From the NCBI RefSeq assembly GCF_019468465.1, contig NZ_CP080519.1:6627001-6691000 (forward strand): a DNA stretch of 64,000 bases, given 5' to 3'. The DNA is from Amycolatopsis sp. DSM 110486 (GTDB lineage Bacteria > Actinomycetota > Actinomycetes > Mycobacteriales > Pseudonocardiaceae). The position numbers and the translations under genes were made by a program. The notes under the pieces are model-generated. The model searched no databases. It had not been told where the DNA came from and worked only from the letters and a program-made list of their open reading frames with translations. This document shows positions 54,449 through 62,038 of the stretch, piece by piece; the first letter of the stretch is position 1, and every line of letters begins with the position of its first letter.

Positions 54449-56377
54449 TCACCGACCGGCCGCGTGCGGGTCCGGGTGCTTGCCTTTCTCGCACTCCCTC
54501 CATACCCGGCGAACAGTGCCCGGCGCGAGATCCAGATGGCGAGCGACGTCGGCCAGGTTGACGTCTTTGAAGACGATCTCAGGGGTCTTCTTCAGCGCCC
54601 AGTAGTGCTCCACGACCCGGTCCGTTTTCGACCGTTCGTCGACACCGTTCGCGGACGCCGTGCGGGTGCTCGCCCGGTGTTCGCTCGACTGTTCGCGCGG
54701 GGTGTTCGCTGGGCGCTGGGCGCCCCGCCCGCGAGTGTTCGCCGGACCATTCGCGGCAGTGTTCGCGCGAGCGTTCGCGGGGTGTTCGCCGGACCGTTCG
54801 CGAGCGTTCGCGGCCGAGTGTTCGCTGGTGTTCGTCGAGTGTTCGCCCCCAGTGTTCGCGGGGGTGTTCGCACCGTTCGTCGAGTGTTCGTCCGAGTGTT
54901 CGCGGGGGTGTTCGCCCCGAGTGTTCGCACCGTTCGCGAGTGTTCGCCCGGGGTGTTCGCCCCCAGTGTTCGCGGTGTTCGCCTCCGGGTGTTCGGAGTG
55001 TTCGCCGCTGGTCAGAGGGTGCGAACGGTCCCCGGTGAACGCTTCCTCCATCTGCTTGTTGAGGAGCGCGAACAGTTCGGTGATCTCCGGGTCGAACGCC
55101 GGGTCAGGGAACACCGACGAACGCTTCGGCGAACGCTCGGGCGAACGGTCCTGCTCGTCGGGCGAACGCTCCTCGGCGACCTCCGGCGAACGGTCCGAAC
55201 GGTCCTCCGAACGCTCCTGTGAACGGTCTTCGTCGAGCTCCTGTGAACGCTCGGACGAACGCTCCTCGGAGGCCTCCGGCGAACGCTCCGGACCCTTCGC
55301 CTCGGACGCCATCTCGGGGTCGGTGTTCGTCCCGGGAGCGCCGCTCTCGGCGGCGTCGTCTGGACCGTTCGCCGGCGCGCCGCCTTCGTGGGTCGCCCCC
55401 TTGCCCGCGGCCTTCTTCTTCGGCTCCTCGTCGGCCCCCTTCGTCGCCTTCTTCTTCGGCTCCTCGTCGGCCCCCTTCGTCGCCTTCTTCTTCGGCTCGT
55501 CGGTGGCGTACAGCTTCGCCGTCAGCTTCATCCGCCACCGGCGGGACGCGACGATCCGCGCCTGCCGGTAGGTGGCGCCGGTGAGGCCCTGCCGGATGGA
55601 CAGGGCGGTGAACGAGATCACCGGGTGGAACACGAACTGGGCGATCACGTCGAGCACGGCCACCGCGGTCGCGCCGAGCGTGCGCCAGCGGACAGCGATC
55701 TCCAGGCGCGCTTCGGTGAGCGTCTTGCCGGTGCGGACGTGGCGGACCCACAAGATGAACAGGTGGACCATGAACGGTCCGGCGATGGACAGGCCGCCCT
55801 TGACGACGCCGCCGAGGAAGTCGCCGTCGTCCTGGATCGCGTGGAAGGTGTTGACGAACGCGGCGATCCCGGAGAACAGCCACATCGCGCGGGTCCACAT
55901 CGCCGAGGAGCGGTTGAGCAGGACCAGCACGACGGCCATCAGGGTGCAGGCCCACACGACGCCTTCGGTGGCGATCGGGGTGAACGTCGGCAGGTCAAGC
56001 GTCTGCTGGATGCCGAGACCCGAGAAGTCGACGGTGGGGACCTTCATCTGGGCGCGGTAGAACGCGATCTGAGTGCCGATGACGACGGTGGCGATCACGG
56101 CGGCGACGCCGAGCACGACGACAGCGGTGAAGCTGATCAGCAGCCGCGTGGCGAGCGGGAGCGCGTCGTCGTCGGTAGTGGCCGGCGTGGGCGGCTCATC
56201 CTTCGCGAGGTAGGCGCGCAGCACGTGCCGGTTGCGCTGGGCTTCGGTGTCGAGGTTCATCGCGTGGGCGCCTTCGGCCTTGCGCTGGGCTCGCCGGCTG
56301 CGCCACTTCGCAGGGTCTGGGTCGACCTGGGGCGGGTCGGGTGCGTGGTGTTTGGCCATTTCGGGTTCCTGGTTCAT
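54449..56377 (-). CDS. DUF2637 (SpdB2-like) membrane protein with repeat region and C-terminal HTH
   Basis: 642 residues from ATG 56377 behind GCGAGGA (ATG 56359 is possible). Residues 65-310 contain several membrane helices of the DUF2637 type (LLISFTAVVVLGVAAVIAT, ACTLMAVVLVLLN, GLSIAGPFMVHLFILWV). Three KKKATKGADEEP units follow, then Glu/Arg/Ser repeats and an A-N-T / G-E-H repeat region. The C-terminus is a helix-turn-helix (LADVARHLDLAPGTVRRVW). DUF2637 proteins accompany transfer genes on actinomycete plasmids. Confidence 0.85.
   Translation of the reverse strand: MNQEPEMAKHHAPDPPQVDPDPAKWRSRRAQRKAEGAHAMNLDTEAQRNRHVLRAYLAKDEPPTPATTDDDALPLATRLLISFTAVVVLGVAAVIATVVIGTQIAFYRAQMKVPTVDFSGLGIQQTLDLPTFTPIATEGVVWACTLMAVVLVLLNRSSAMWTRAMWLFSGIAAFVNTFHAIQDDGDFLGGVVKGGLSIAGPFMVHLFILWVRHVRTGKTLTEARLEIAVRWRTLGATAVAVLDVIAQFVFHPVISFTALSIRQGLTGATYRQARIVASRRWRMKLTAKLYATDEPKKKATKGADEEPKKKATKGADEEPKKKAAGKGATHEGGAPANGPDDAAESGAPGTNTDPEMASEAKGPERSPEASEERSSERSQELDEDRSQERSEDRSDRSPEVAEERSPDEQDRSPERSPKRSSVFPDPAFDPEITELFALLNKQMEEAFTGDRSHPLTSGEHSEHPEANTANTGGEHPGRTLANGANTRGEHPREHSDEHSTNGANTPANTGGEHSTNTSEHSAANARERSGEHPANARANTAANGPANTRGRGAQRPANTPREQSSEHRASTRTASANGVDERSKTDRVVEHYWALKKTPEIVFKDVNLADVARHLDLAPGTVRRVWRECEKGKHPDPHAAGR
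54647..55005 (+). repeat. polarised GTGTTCGC octamer array inside the DUF2637 gene
   Basis: Seventeen exact GTGTTCGC copies lie in 54677-55005, all on the + strand, and about 23 copies of the core GTTCGC. The inverse core was not seen. Read on the coding strand the octamer appears in two frames, as A-N-T and as G-E-H. Confidence 0.85.
55021..55285 (-). repeat. GCGAACG-type repeats in the opposite orientation
   Basis: About a dozen GAACGSTC elements, six with the full core GCGAAC on the + strand, encode Glu/Asp-Arg-Ser repeats. The core GTTCGC therefore flips strand at about 55005-55021 relative to the neighbouring array. Confidence 0.65.
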
Positions 56378-56420
56378 GGGGTGGTGGGTCCTCGCCGGTG
56401 AGTGTGTCGGGTTGCGGTGG

Positions 56421-56483
56421 GTTGCGCTAAGCCTAGCGCAACAACGGCGAACATGGTGAAGATATCGCCACCAGTTGCGCAAC
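56421..56483. promoter_or_regulatory. divergent control region with GTTGCGC palindromes
   Basis: GTTGCGCTA-AGCC-TAGCGCAAC (56421-56442) is a perfect 9-bp inverted repeat, and GTTGCGCAAC (56474-56483) is a perfect palindrome. They lie between the divergent DUF2637 gene and the HTH-translocase operon and are probable operators for both. Confidence 0.7.
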
Positions 56484-56525
56484 ATGGCTAGCGTGAGTTG
56501 CGGTGAGTGTGGCAATATCCTCGCC

Positions 56526-56825
56526 ATGCCGACCATGTACCTCGCGCAATGGGCGAAAGCGCAGAACCCGCCTGTTGCGACCTCCACCGCCTACCGGTGG
56601 TTCCGGGAGGGCAAGTTGCCTCCTGGTGTCAACGCACGCAAACAGCAGTCGGGAACCATCGTCGTCGAGCCCGTAGACCCGCTCGCCGAAATCGACCCCG
56701 AAGCGCTCGTGCGTCGCCTCGCCGAAGCCGGGTACGTGGTCCTCACCCGAGAGCAAGTAAGGAGCATCGACGAGTCCCTGTGCGTCGATCGCAACGACGC
56801 CCACCAGGAGACCCCACCGTCATGA
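56526..56825 (+). CDS. MerR-like HTH regulator upstream of the translocase
   Basis: 99 residues from ATG 56526. CAATAT (56513-56518) lies 7 nt upstream, so the mRNA is probably leaderless. The domain YLAQWAKAQNPPVATSTAYR then WFREGKLPPGVNARKQQ is a MerR/excisionase-type HTH. It overlaps the translocase start (ATGA) and is a likely autoregulator acting at the GTTGCGC palindromes. Confidence 0.75.
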   Translation: MPTMYLAQWAKAQNPPVATSTAYRWFREGKLPPGVNARKQQSGTIVVEPVDPLAEIDPEALVRRLAEAGYVVLTREQVRSIDESLCVDRNDAHQETPPS

Positions 56826-59428
56826 GCGCCCCCACCGAACCCGACATCATCGACGCCGAGATCGTCGACGAACACACCACCGAAGCGTGGAACCCAGACA
56901 TCCGGTGGTTCCACCCCGCCGTCACCGGCCTGTGCGTGTACGGCATGGGTTTCATCCCCCACTGGATGAACCTCTCCGGCCTCGTCATGCTCCCCACCGG
57001 CCTCGCCCTCACCGCCGCCGGCATGGTCGCCACACGGTGGGCCATCGACGAAGGCACCTACGGCGCCCGGCACGAGAAGCACGGCATCTACCTCGCCGCC
57101 GCGGCCGGCGCGAGCGCCACCGCGTGGCTCGTGTGGCTCAACGGCGAGAAGCCGTTCACCCCGACCGCCCTGGGCGCCCTCGTCATGTGGATCATGACCT
57201 TCGGCGTCCTCTACGCCCTGTTCCGCTCCAAGGAGCCGCAGCGCAAGGCCGCGCGCGCGATGAAGGACGAGGAAACCCGAGTCCAGACAGAGGAGTACAT
57301 CGCCGAGGTCGCCCGGGAACGGCGCGTCAGCGGCTACCTCGAACTGTGGGAGCCGTGGCTGCGCAAGGCCGGGGTCAAGGGCATCGACGTCGAGGACGGT
57401 ATCGAGACCAAGGCCGGGTACACGCTCACCCTGGCCGCTGACCTGGTCGAGGACACCAAGGGCAACACCACCATCCCCACGACGGCAACCCTCCTCAACG
57501 CCATCGAACCTCTCGCGATCCTTGCGTCGAAGCACTACAAGAAGGAGGGAATCGAGGTCGGTGTGAACCAGCTCCGCCTCGAAGAGACCACGACCGCGCA
57601 CGAATGGCTGCTGCACGTCTCGACGAAGCAGCCGCTGAAGAAGTCGATCCCGCACCCGGGGCCGCGTGAGCCACGGTCGATCAACGAAGAGGCTGAGCCG
57701 GGCATCTTCGAGGACGGTCATCCGATCAAGCTGTCGCTGCTCGGCCGGCACGTGTTCCTGCTCGGCGGGACGGGTTCGGGCAAGTCGGTGTGGGCGCACA
57801 ACCTGATCGACAACGTCTTGGCGCCTGTCGACAGCTTGGCGTGGTTGTGCGGGGTGAAGAAGATCCTCCCGCTGGTGGGCCCGTGGCTGTACCCGTGGCT
57901 GACGGGGCAGACCGACCGGCCGGTGATCGACCGTATCGGCGGCGAGAACGTCGACGAGGTTCTGCTGATGCTGGCGGACTTCTACATGATCTGCTCGTTG
58001 CAGAACAAGCGGAACGGGTTCGAGTCGAAACGGAAGGTCGGCCGCGAGGAACCGGCGATCACGCTGTTCATCGACGAGTCGTCGTCGTTGTGCCGCATCA
58101 AGGAACCGAAGGTCACGACCTTCGACGGGCAGACGTGGACCGCGTCGGAGCTGATCAACGCGATCTGCGAGGTGGCTCGTTCATCGGGGAACGGGGTGGT
58201 GCTGATCAGTCAGCACGGGCTGGTCGACGCGCTGGGCGAGCAGGGCACGAAGATCCTGCGAAACGTGACGATCCGCATCGTGGGCAAGACCAACACGGCC
58301 CACGACGGCCAGTACACGCTGAACGGGATCCGGAACGTCGACACCACTCAGCTGTACAACAACACCGCGTACGTGCAGCCCGACCAGGAGAGGCCGCGGG
58401 CGATCCCGTCGAAGGCTTTGTACTTGGACGAGCCGGAGCAGATCGCTCCGTTGGCTGTGGCGTACACCGCTCGGCGGCCGTCGATGCCGAAGTGGCTTGT
58501 CGAGGAGATGGGCGAGTCGTACACGGGCCGGTGGGACAAGGACCGGCAGCAGGACCTCGCCGACTTCCTGGAATTCAAGGGCCTGTCGTACCCGCACGTG
58601 CGTGCGGACGTGTCGGGTGTTGCGCTGCTCGGTGAGGGTGGTTCTGGCGCGGTTGCGGCCAGTGATTCCCCAGGTGAGTTGACCGGTTCCGCTGATCGGG
58701 GGACACTGCCGGTTGTGCGAACCAATACGGCCGGGCAGGTCAACCCTCCTGCCGGGGTCGCTCACCAGGAGGTTTCGATGGGTAGCGCCATTGTGCATGG
58801 CAACCCCGTGAAGGACAGTCTCGCTCGGTTGAAGGAGAAGGCCGAGGCCGCGCGGGAGCAGCAGCAGCGGTTCTTGGACCTGCGCTCGAAAGTTCTGCAC
58901 GCCATCACCGCGTCGAACGCGCCCGCGTGGATGCCGGCAGGGATGCTGGCGATCGCGTCGAAGCTCGCGGCTCCGGACGTGTCCGACGAGGAGTTGGATG
59001 CTGTCGTGCAGGAACTGGTGGAGTACTACTCCGACGAGGCTTTCGACGCGCCACCGGAGACGCGAGACGGCAAGCTGGGCTGGGACCGTGAGGTGCTGAA
59101 GGCGGCGATCCGCCGGCAGCTCGAGGAGGAGCGCGACGGCGTGCCGGAGCAGCGCACCGGCGACGACGTCGAGGCCACGCCGGTGGTCGTCGCTGACGTG
59201 CTGGGCGCGATCGGCGAGTACGGCGAGGACGATTGGGTTCTGGTCGGCGAGCTGGGCGGCATGGTCGGCGCGGTGCAGGCCGGGGAGGACCCGCGTCTGG
59301 CGGCGGCTCGGTTCGGCCAGTCGCTTCGCGTGGCGCCGTGGGACCTGCCGGAGGAGGCGTTCAAGCGCTCGGCCAACGGCAAGATGGTGTCGGTGCGCGA
59401 GCTGCGGAAGGCGGCGCTCACGCGCTGA
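56822..59428 (+). CDS. FtsK/TraB-type DNA translocase for conjugation
   Basis: 868 residues, starting on the previous stop. Two to four membrane helices lie in residues 33-135. The motor domain has Walker A GGTGSGKS (315-322), Walker B ITLFIDESSS and an RSSGNGVVLISQHGL segment. The C-terminal 250 residues are helical and include a coiled coil and a possible winged-helix region. This is the TraB/TraSA class, which moves double-stranded plasmid DNA between mycelia without a relaxase by recognising short repeats. Confidence 0.9.
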   Translation: MSAPTEPDIIDAEIVDEHTTEAWNPDIRWFHPAVTGLCVYGMGFIPHWMNLSGLVMLPTGLALTAAGMVATRWAIDEGTYGARHEKHGIYLAAAAGASATAWLVWLNGEKPFTPTALGALVMWIMTFGVLYALFRSKEPQRKAARAMKDEETRVQTEEYIAEVARERRVSGYLELWEPWLRKAGVKGIDVEDGIETKAGYTLTLAADLVEDTKGNTTIPTTATLLNAIEPLAILASKHYKKEGIEVGVNQLRLEETTTAHEWLLHVSTKQPLKKSIPHPGPREPRSINEEAEPGIFEDGHPIKLSLLGRHVFLLGGTGSGKSVWAHNLIDNVLAPVDSLAWLCGVKKILPLVGPWLYPWLTGQTDRPVIDRIGGENVDEVLLMLADFYMICSLQNKRNGFESKRKVGREEPAITLFIDESSSLCRIKEPKVTTFDGQTWTASELINAICEVARSSGNGVVLISQHGLVDALGEQGTKILRNVTIRIVGKTNTAHDGQYTLNGIRNVDTTQLYNNTAYVQPDQERPRAIPSKALYLDEPEQIAPLAVAYTARRPSMPKWLVEEMGESYTGRWDKDRQQDLADFLEFKGLSYPHVRADVSGVALLGEGGSGAVAASDSPGELTGSADRGTLPVVRTNTAGQVNPPAGVAHQEVSMGSAIVHGNPVKDSLARLKEKAEAAREQQQRFLDLRSKVLHAITASNAPAWMPAGMLAIASKLAAPDVSDEELDAVVQELVEYYSDEAFDAPPETRDGKLGWDREVLKAAIRRQLEEERDGVPEQRTGDDVEATPVVVADVLGAIGEYGEDDWVLVGELGGMVGAVQAGEDPRLAAARFGQSLRVAPWDLPEEAFKRSANGKMVSVRELRKAALTR

Positions 59429-59450
59429 GGTAGAGCTCGACTGCTTTTCG

Positions 59451-59485
59451 GAGGCCGTCCCGGTGTTACGCCGGGGCGGCCTCTT
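59451..59485 (+). terminator. hairpin terminator after the translocase
   Basis: GAGGCCGTCCCGG pairs with CCGGGGCGGCCTC (one wobble) around 7 nt, followed by TTG. Confidence 0.8.
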
Positions 59486-59555
59486 GCTGTGTCCGGTTCG
59501 GGTACGATTTGCCTGCGCGGTTTGGGGGAACCGGCGTTGTGGAGGAGATTGCCCG

Positions 59556-59927
59556 GTGGGCATCGCGAAGAAGGTTGCGGCTGTGGCCGCGCTCGGTGCG
59601 GCTGCTGTGGTCGTGACCGCGGGTACGGCGTCGGCGGCCGAGGTTGGCCAGTCCGGCAGCTACACCCAGTCAGTCGTCAAGGAGACCAGCTCGTACACCA
59701 AGACGGTGGAGCAGGAGACCGCGACGTACACGAAGGTGCTGGTGCGCGAGGGTAAGTGCTACCTGGTGCAGCCGGCTGGTGGTCTGCTCTACGTGGGCGA
59801 CTTCCAGGATGGCCACATCGTGCACCCGGGCGGCAAGGGCACGCTGCTGGACCTGAACCTGGGTCTGGACCTGCGTGTGCTCCAGCAGCCGAACGGCGAC
59901 AGTCTGATCAAGGTGGCGACGCACTGA
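59556..59927 (+). CDS. secreted protein with three Y-T-K/Q repeats
   Basis: 123 residues from GTG 59556 behind GGAGGAG. A signal peptide ends near TASAAE. The mature start has three similar units (GSYTQSVVKETS, SSYTKTVEQETA, ATYTKVLVRE), then a beta domain (CYLVQPAGGLLYVGDFQDG). TACGAT at 59503-59508 may be its -10. No family is recognised. Confidence 0.7.
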   Translation: MGIAKKVAAVAALGAAAVVVTAGTASAAEVGQSGSYTQSVVKETSSYTKTVEQETATYTKVLVREGKCYLVQPAGGLLYVGDFQDGHIVHPGGKGTLLDLNLGLDLRVLQQPNGDSLIKVATH

Positions 59928-59944
59928 TCGGGTAGCGCCTGGAT

Positions 59945-59974
59945 AACCCCCGTCCTTCATGGGCGGGGGTTTTC
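59945..59974 (+). terminator. rho-independent terminator
   Basis: AACCCCCG pairs with CGGGGGTT around 11 nt, followed by TTTTC. It lies just before promoter P17. Confidence 0.9.
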
Positions 59975-59989
59975 TTATGCCTTCACGTG

Positions 59990-60020
59990 TTGCGCTGAGT
60001 TGCGCAACTCGCGTATAGTC
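59990..60020 (+). promoter_or_regulatory. promoter P17 of the TATAGTC family
   Basis: TTGCGC (59990-59995), second TTGCGC 10 bp later within the palindrome GTTGCGCAAC (59999-60008), 18-bp spacer, TATAGTC (60014-60020). It drives the WhiB operon. Confidence 0.9.
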
Positions 60021-60065
60021 ACATGTGACGAACACGCACGGAACCACTGAAAAGGAGGGAACACC

Positions 60066-60290
60066 ATGACGCACTGGATGGAAAGGACCAACTGCGGGGG
60101 CACCGACCCGGAGGTGTTTCACCCGCTGGCCGAGATCGGCACCCGCGCCTACCGCAACCAGGTCGCCAAGGCCAAGAGCATCTGCAAGCCCTGCCCCGTC
60201 AAGCCCGAGTGCATCGAGTTCCGGCGCGACGACCCGCACTCCATCGCCGGCGGCCTCACCGCCGAAGAGCGGCGCGCCCACGCCCACTGA
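60066..60290 (+). CDS. WhiB-family iron-sulfur regulator
   Basis: 74 residues from ATG 60066 behind AAGGAGG. Four cysteines (C10, C40, C43, C49; spacing C-x29-C-x2-C-x5-C) bind a [4Fe-4S] cluster. The usual G-[IV]-W-G-G turn is reduced to AGGLTAEER. WhiB proteins bind sigma factor region 4 and change promoter choice, so this one could favour the TATAGTC promoters (inference). Confidence 0.9.
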   Translation: MTHWMERTNCGGTDPEVFHPLAEIGTRAYRNQVAKAKSICKPCPVKPECIEFRRDDPHSIAGGLTAEERRAHAH

Positions 60291-60320
60291 CCACCCACAA
60301 CACCAGGAAGGAACCAGGCC

Positions 60321-60420
60321 GGCGCTGTCGTCCAATCGGCAGGACACCCACTTTGCTCAGGCCACTGTTCGCCCATCGGCCTGGAGTGGGAGATGCAGGG
60401 TTCGAATCCCGCCAGCGCCC
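60321..60420 (+). tRNA. tRNA-like element with an extended anticodon arm
   Basis: A perfect 7-bp acceptor stem (60321-60327 with 60413-60419), a 4-bp D stem GTCC/GGAC with an 8-nt loop, and a TTCGAAT T-loop. The anticodon stem CCCAC/GTGGG (60347-60351 with 60386-60390) encloses 34 nt instead of 7, with an inner CAGGCC/GGCCTG pair. The T stem has two mismatches or a bulged A. No anticodon can be assigned. It lies inside the WhiB transcript. Confidence 0.5.
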
Positions 60421-60466
60421 CGCAGAAGGCCACATGAGCACCCACTCAGCACCCGAAAGGACTCTC

Positions 60467-60817
60467 ATGGTTTCCCTGTATGACCTGATCCTCGGCGAGG
60501 CCGAGGTTCCGGCCGACCTGGACAGGACGTTCCTGCTCGACCTGCACACTGCGCTCCTGACCCGCGCCGAAGCGCATTCCGCCTACGACACGGCCAAGCG
60601 GGCACTGGACGCCTCCGTCATCATCGCTCGCGCCGAAAGGGCCGCGCGCCGGCAGGACGATCCCGGCGCGATCACGGAACCCCTGCGCATGGCGGTCAAG
60701 GCAGTCATCGCAGGCCTGCAAGACGAGTACAAGCCCCAGCAAGAAATCGACCGCGACTTCAAGCGCGCTAACGCCTGGCTCGACAACGCCAACATGCAGC
60801 TCAACCACCAGAGCTGA
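60467..60817 (+). CDS. 116-residue helical protein
   Basis: ATG 60467 follows GAAAGGA; an in-frame ATG lies at 60434. Helical throughout (LDLHTALLTRAEAHSAYDTA, VKAVIAGLQDEYKPQQEID). No family is recognised. Operon of WhiB and the tRNA-like element. Confidence 0.65.
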   Translation: MVSLYDLILGEAEVPADLDRTFLLDLHTALLTRAEAHSAYDTAKRALDASVIIARAERAARRQDDPGAITEPLRMAVKAVIAGLQDEYKPQQEIDRDFKRANAWLDNANMQLNHQS

Positions 60818-60889
60818 CCCGCACACCCCGCTGACTTCCCCTTCCCTTCACGGAACTCGAGAACACACCGCAACCACTGGAGCCACACC

Positions 60890-61198
60890 GTGAACCACAC
60901 CACCAGCCCCACCATCGATCACCAGCCCACCGTCACCCGCTGCCGGTTCGACGACCACCCGATCCTCGACAACGAGACCTGCCCGTTCGGGCCGCACGAC
61001 GCCCATACCGTCACCCTCTCGGCCCGTCGTCTCACCCTGATCGGCGAGGAGATCAACGGCGCCTTGAACATCCTCGACGGCAAAGAGTCCCGCACCTTCG
61101 ATCTGCCCGACGGCGGCGAGGTCGACCTCCTGATCCTCCAGCTGGAGGCAGCGCAGCACTTGCTCCGCAAGGCCCTGACGGGGCAGGTCGCACAGTGA
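60890..61198 (+). CDS. 102-residue protein with paired cysteines
   Basis: GTG 60890 follows GGAG. TRCRFDDHP and ETCPFGPHD carry two Cys and two His, a possible zinc site. The rest is helical (GGEVDLLILQLEAAQHLLRK). Coupled to 61195. Confidence 0.65.
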   Translation: MNHTTSPTIDHQPTVTRCRFDDHPILDNETCPFGPHDAHTVTLSARRLTLIGEEINGALNILDGKESRTFDLPDGGEVDLLILQLEAAQHLLRKALTGQVAQ

Positions 61199-61335
61199 CC
61201 ACCACCGAACCCACCCTGACCGACATCAACACGATCGTCGTGGCCGACCTGATCAGCCGCTGCAACGCCCACCTCGCGCAGGTCCGCAAGCCCAAGAAGG
61301 TCGCCAAGCCCGCCGCCAAGAAGGACGGCAAGTGA
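61195..61335 (+). CDS. 46-residue protein with lysine-alanine tail
   Basis: GTG 61195 overlaps the previous stop (GTGA). Helix (DINTIVVADLISRCNAHLAQ) then a KPKKVAKPAAKKDGK tail like those of DNA-binding histone-like proteins. Its stop overlaps the second WhiB start. Confidence 0.65.
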   Translation: MTTTEPTLTDINTIVVADLISRCNAHLAQVRKPKKVAKPAAKKDGK

Positions 61336-61706
61336 TGGGCAAACCTGCGTTGTCGCTCGACCGGGATGCCGCGTGCAGCGACGAGGACCCTGAGCTGTTC
61401 TTCGCCGGCATCGACTCCGACGCGGAGGCCGAGGCGAAAGCGGTCTGCGCCCGCTGCCCGGTCCAGGACCTCTGCCTTGAGGAGGCGAACAGCCTCGACG
61501 TGCCCCCCGGCGTGTGGGGCGGCCTGAACTACCGCGAACGGCGAAACGGTCATGCCCCGTATCAGGCCTCGTGGCCCCTGGTCAACCGCATCGCCCGGCT
61601 CACGGCGGCCGGGTGGACGGCCCGGGAGATCGCCCAGGAGGTCGAAGTCGCGGAGCGGACCGTGCAGCGCCACCGCGCGAAGGCCCGTGGAAAGGCTACG
61701 GCGTGA
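61335..61706 (+). CDS. second WhiB protein, with added HTH tail
   Basis: 123 residues; ATG 61335 overlaps the previous stop. C14, C38, C41 and C47 (C-x23-C-x2-C-x5-C), followed by GVWGGLNYRERR, the standard WhiB turn. Residues 78-120 form a helix-turn-helix (LTAAGWTAREIAQEVEVAER) and a basic tail, so this one may bind DNA on its own. Compare the shorter copy at 60066. Confidence 0.9.
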   Translation: MGKPALSLDRDAACSDEDPELFFAGIDSDAEAEAKAVCARCPVQDLCLEEANSLDVPPGVWGGLNYRERRNGHAPYQASWPLVNRIARLTAAGWTAREIAQEVEVAERTVQRHRAKARGKATA

Positions 61707-61873
61707 GCGCGGCAATCGTGGTCGTCGGTTGGATCTGCATGATCTTCGCCGCGCTGGTCGTGTTCGTTGCGATCGTGGCCGGAGCGCTGTACTTGTCCCT
61801 GCGGGGCTGGTATCGGCGGCGCGCGGAGCAGTCGAGGGTCCGGATCCGGGTTCGGTACGGCCGGCACCCCTGA
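61703..61873 (+). CDS. 56-residue single-pass membrane protein
   Basis: GTG 61703 overlaps the WhiB stop. One membrane helix (MIFAALVVFVAIVAGALYLS) and a basic end (RVRIRVRYGRHP). No family is recognised. Confidence 0.65.
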   Translation: MSAAIVVVGWICMIFAALVVFVAIVAGALYLSLRGWYRRRAEQSRVRIRVRYGRHP

Positions 61874-61893
61874 CAGTCCAACGACATCGGCGC

Positions 61894-61928
61894 AACGGCG
61901 CTCCAGCGGTCTGCTGGAGCGCCGTTTT
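61894..61928 (+). terminator. rho-independent terminator
   Basis: A 14-bp perfect stem AACGGCGCTCCAGC and complement with a 5-nt loop, followed by TTTT. It ends the WhiB operon. Confidence 0.95.
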
Positions 61929-62038
61929 CGTGCGCGCGGCCAGGCTCTGTTTCGGCAGGCATCCGCACGTAACGACGTGTGCGCTCGGAACGACATAGGC
62001 GTGCCGGCCCGTGACACCGCGGGGATGCCAGAGACGAG

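Noticed and set aside
54647-55285. CRISPR or simple satellite
   Set aside because: Octamers are irregularly spaced and coding, with no unique spacers of constant length.
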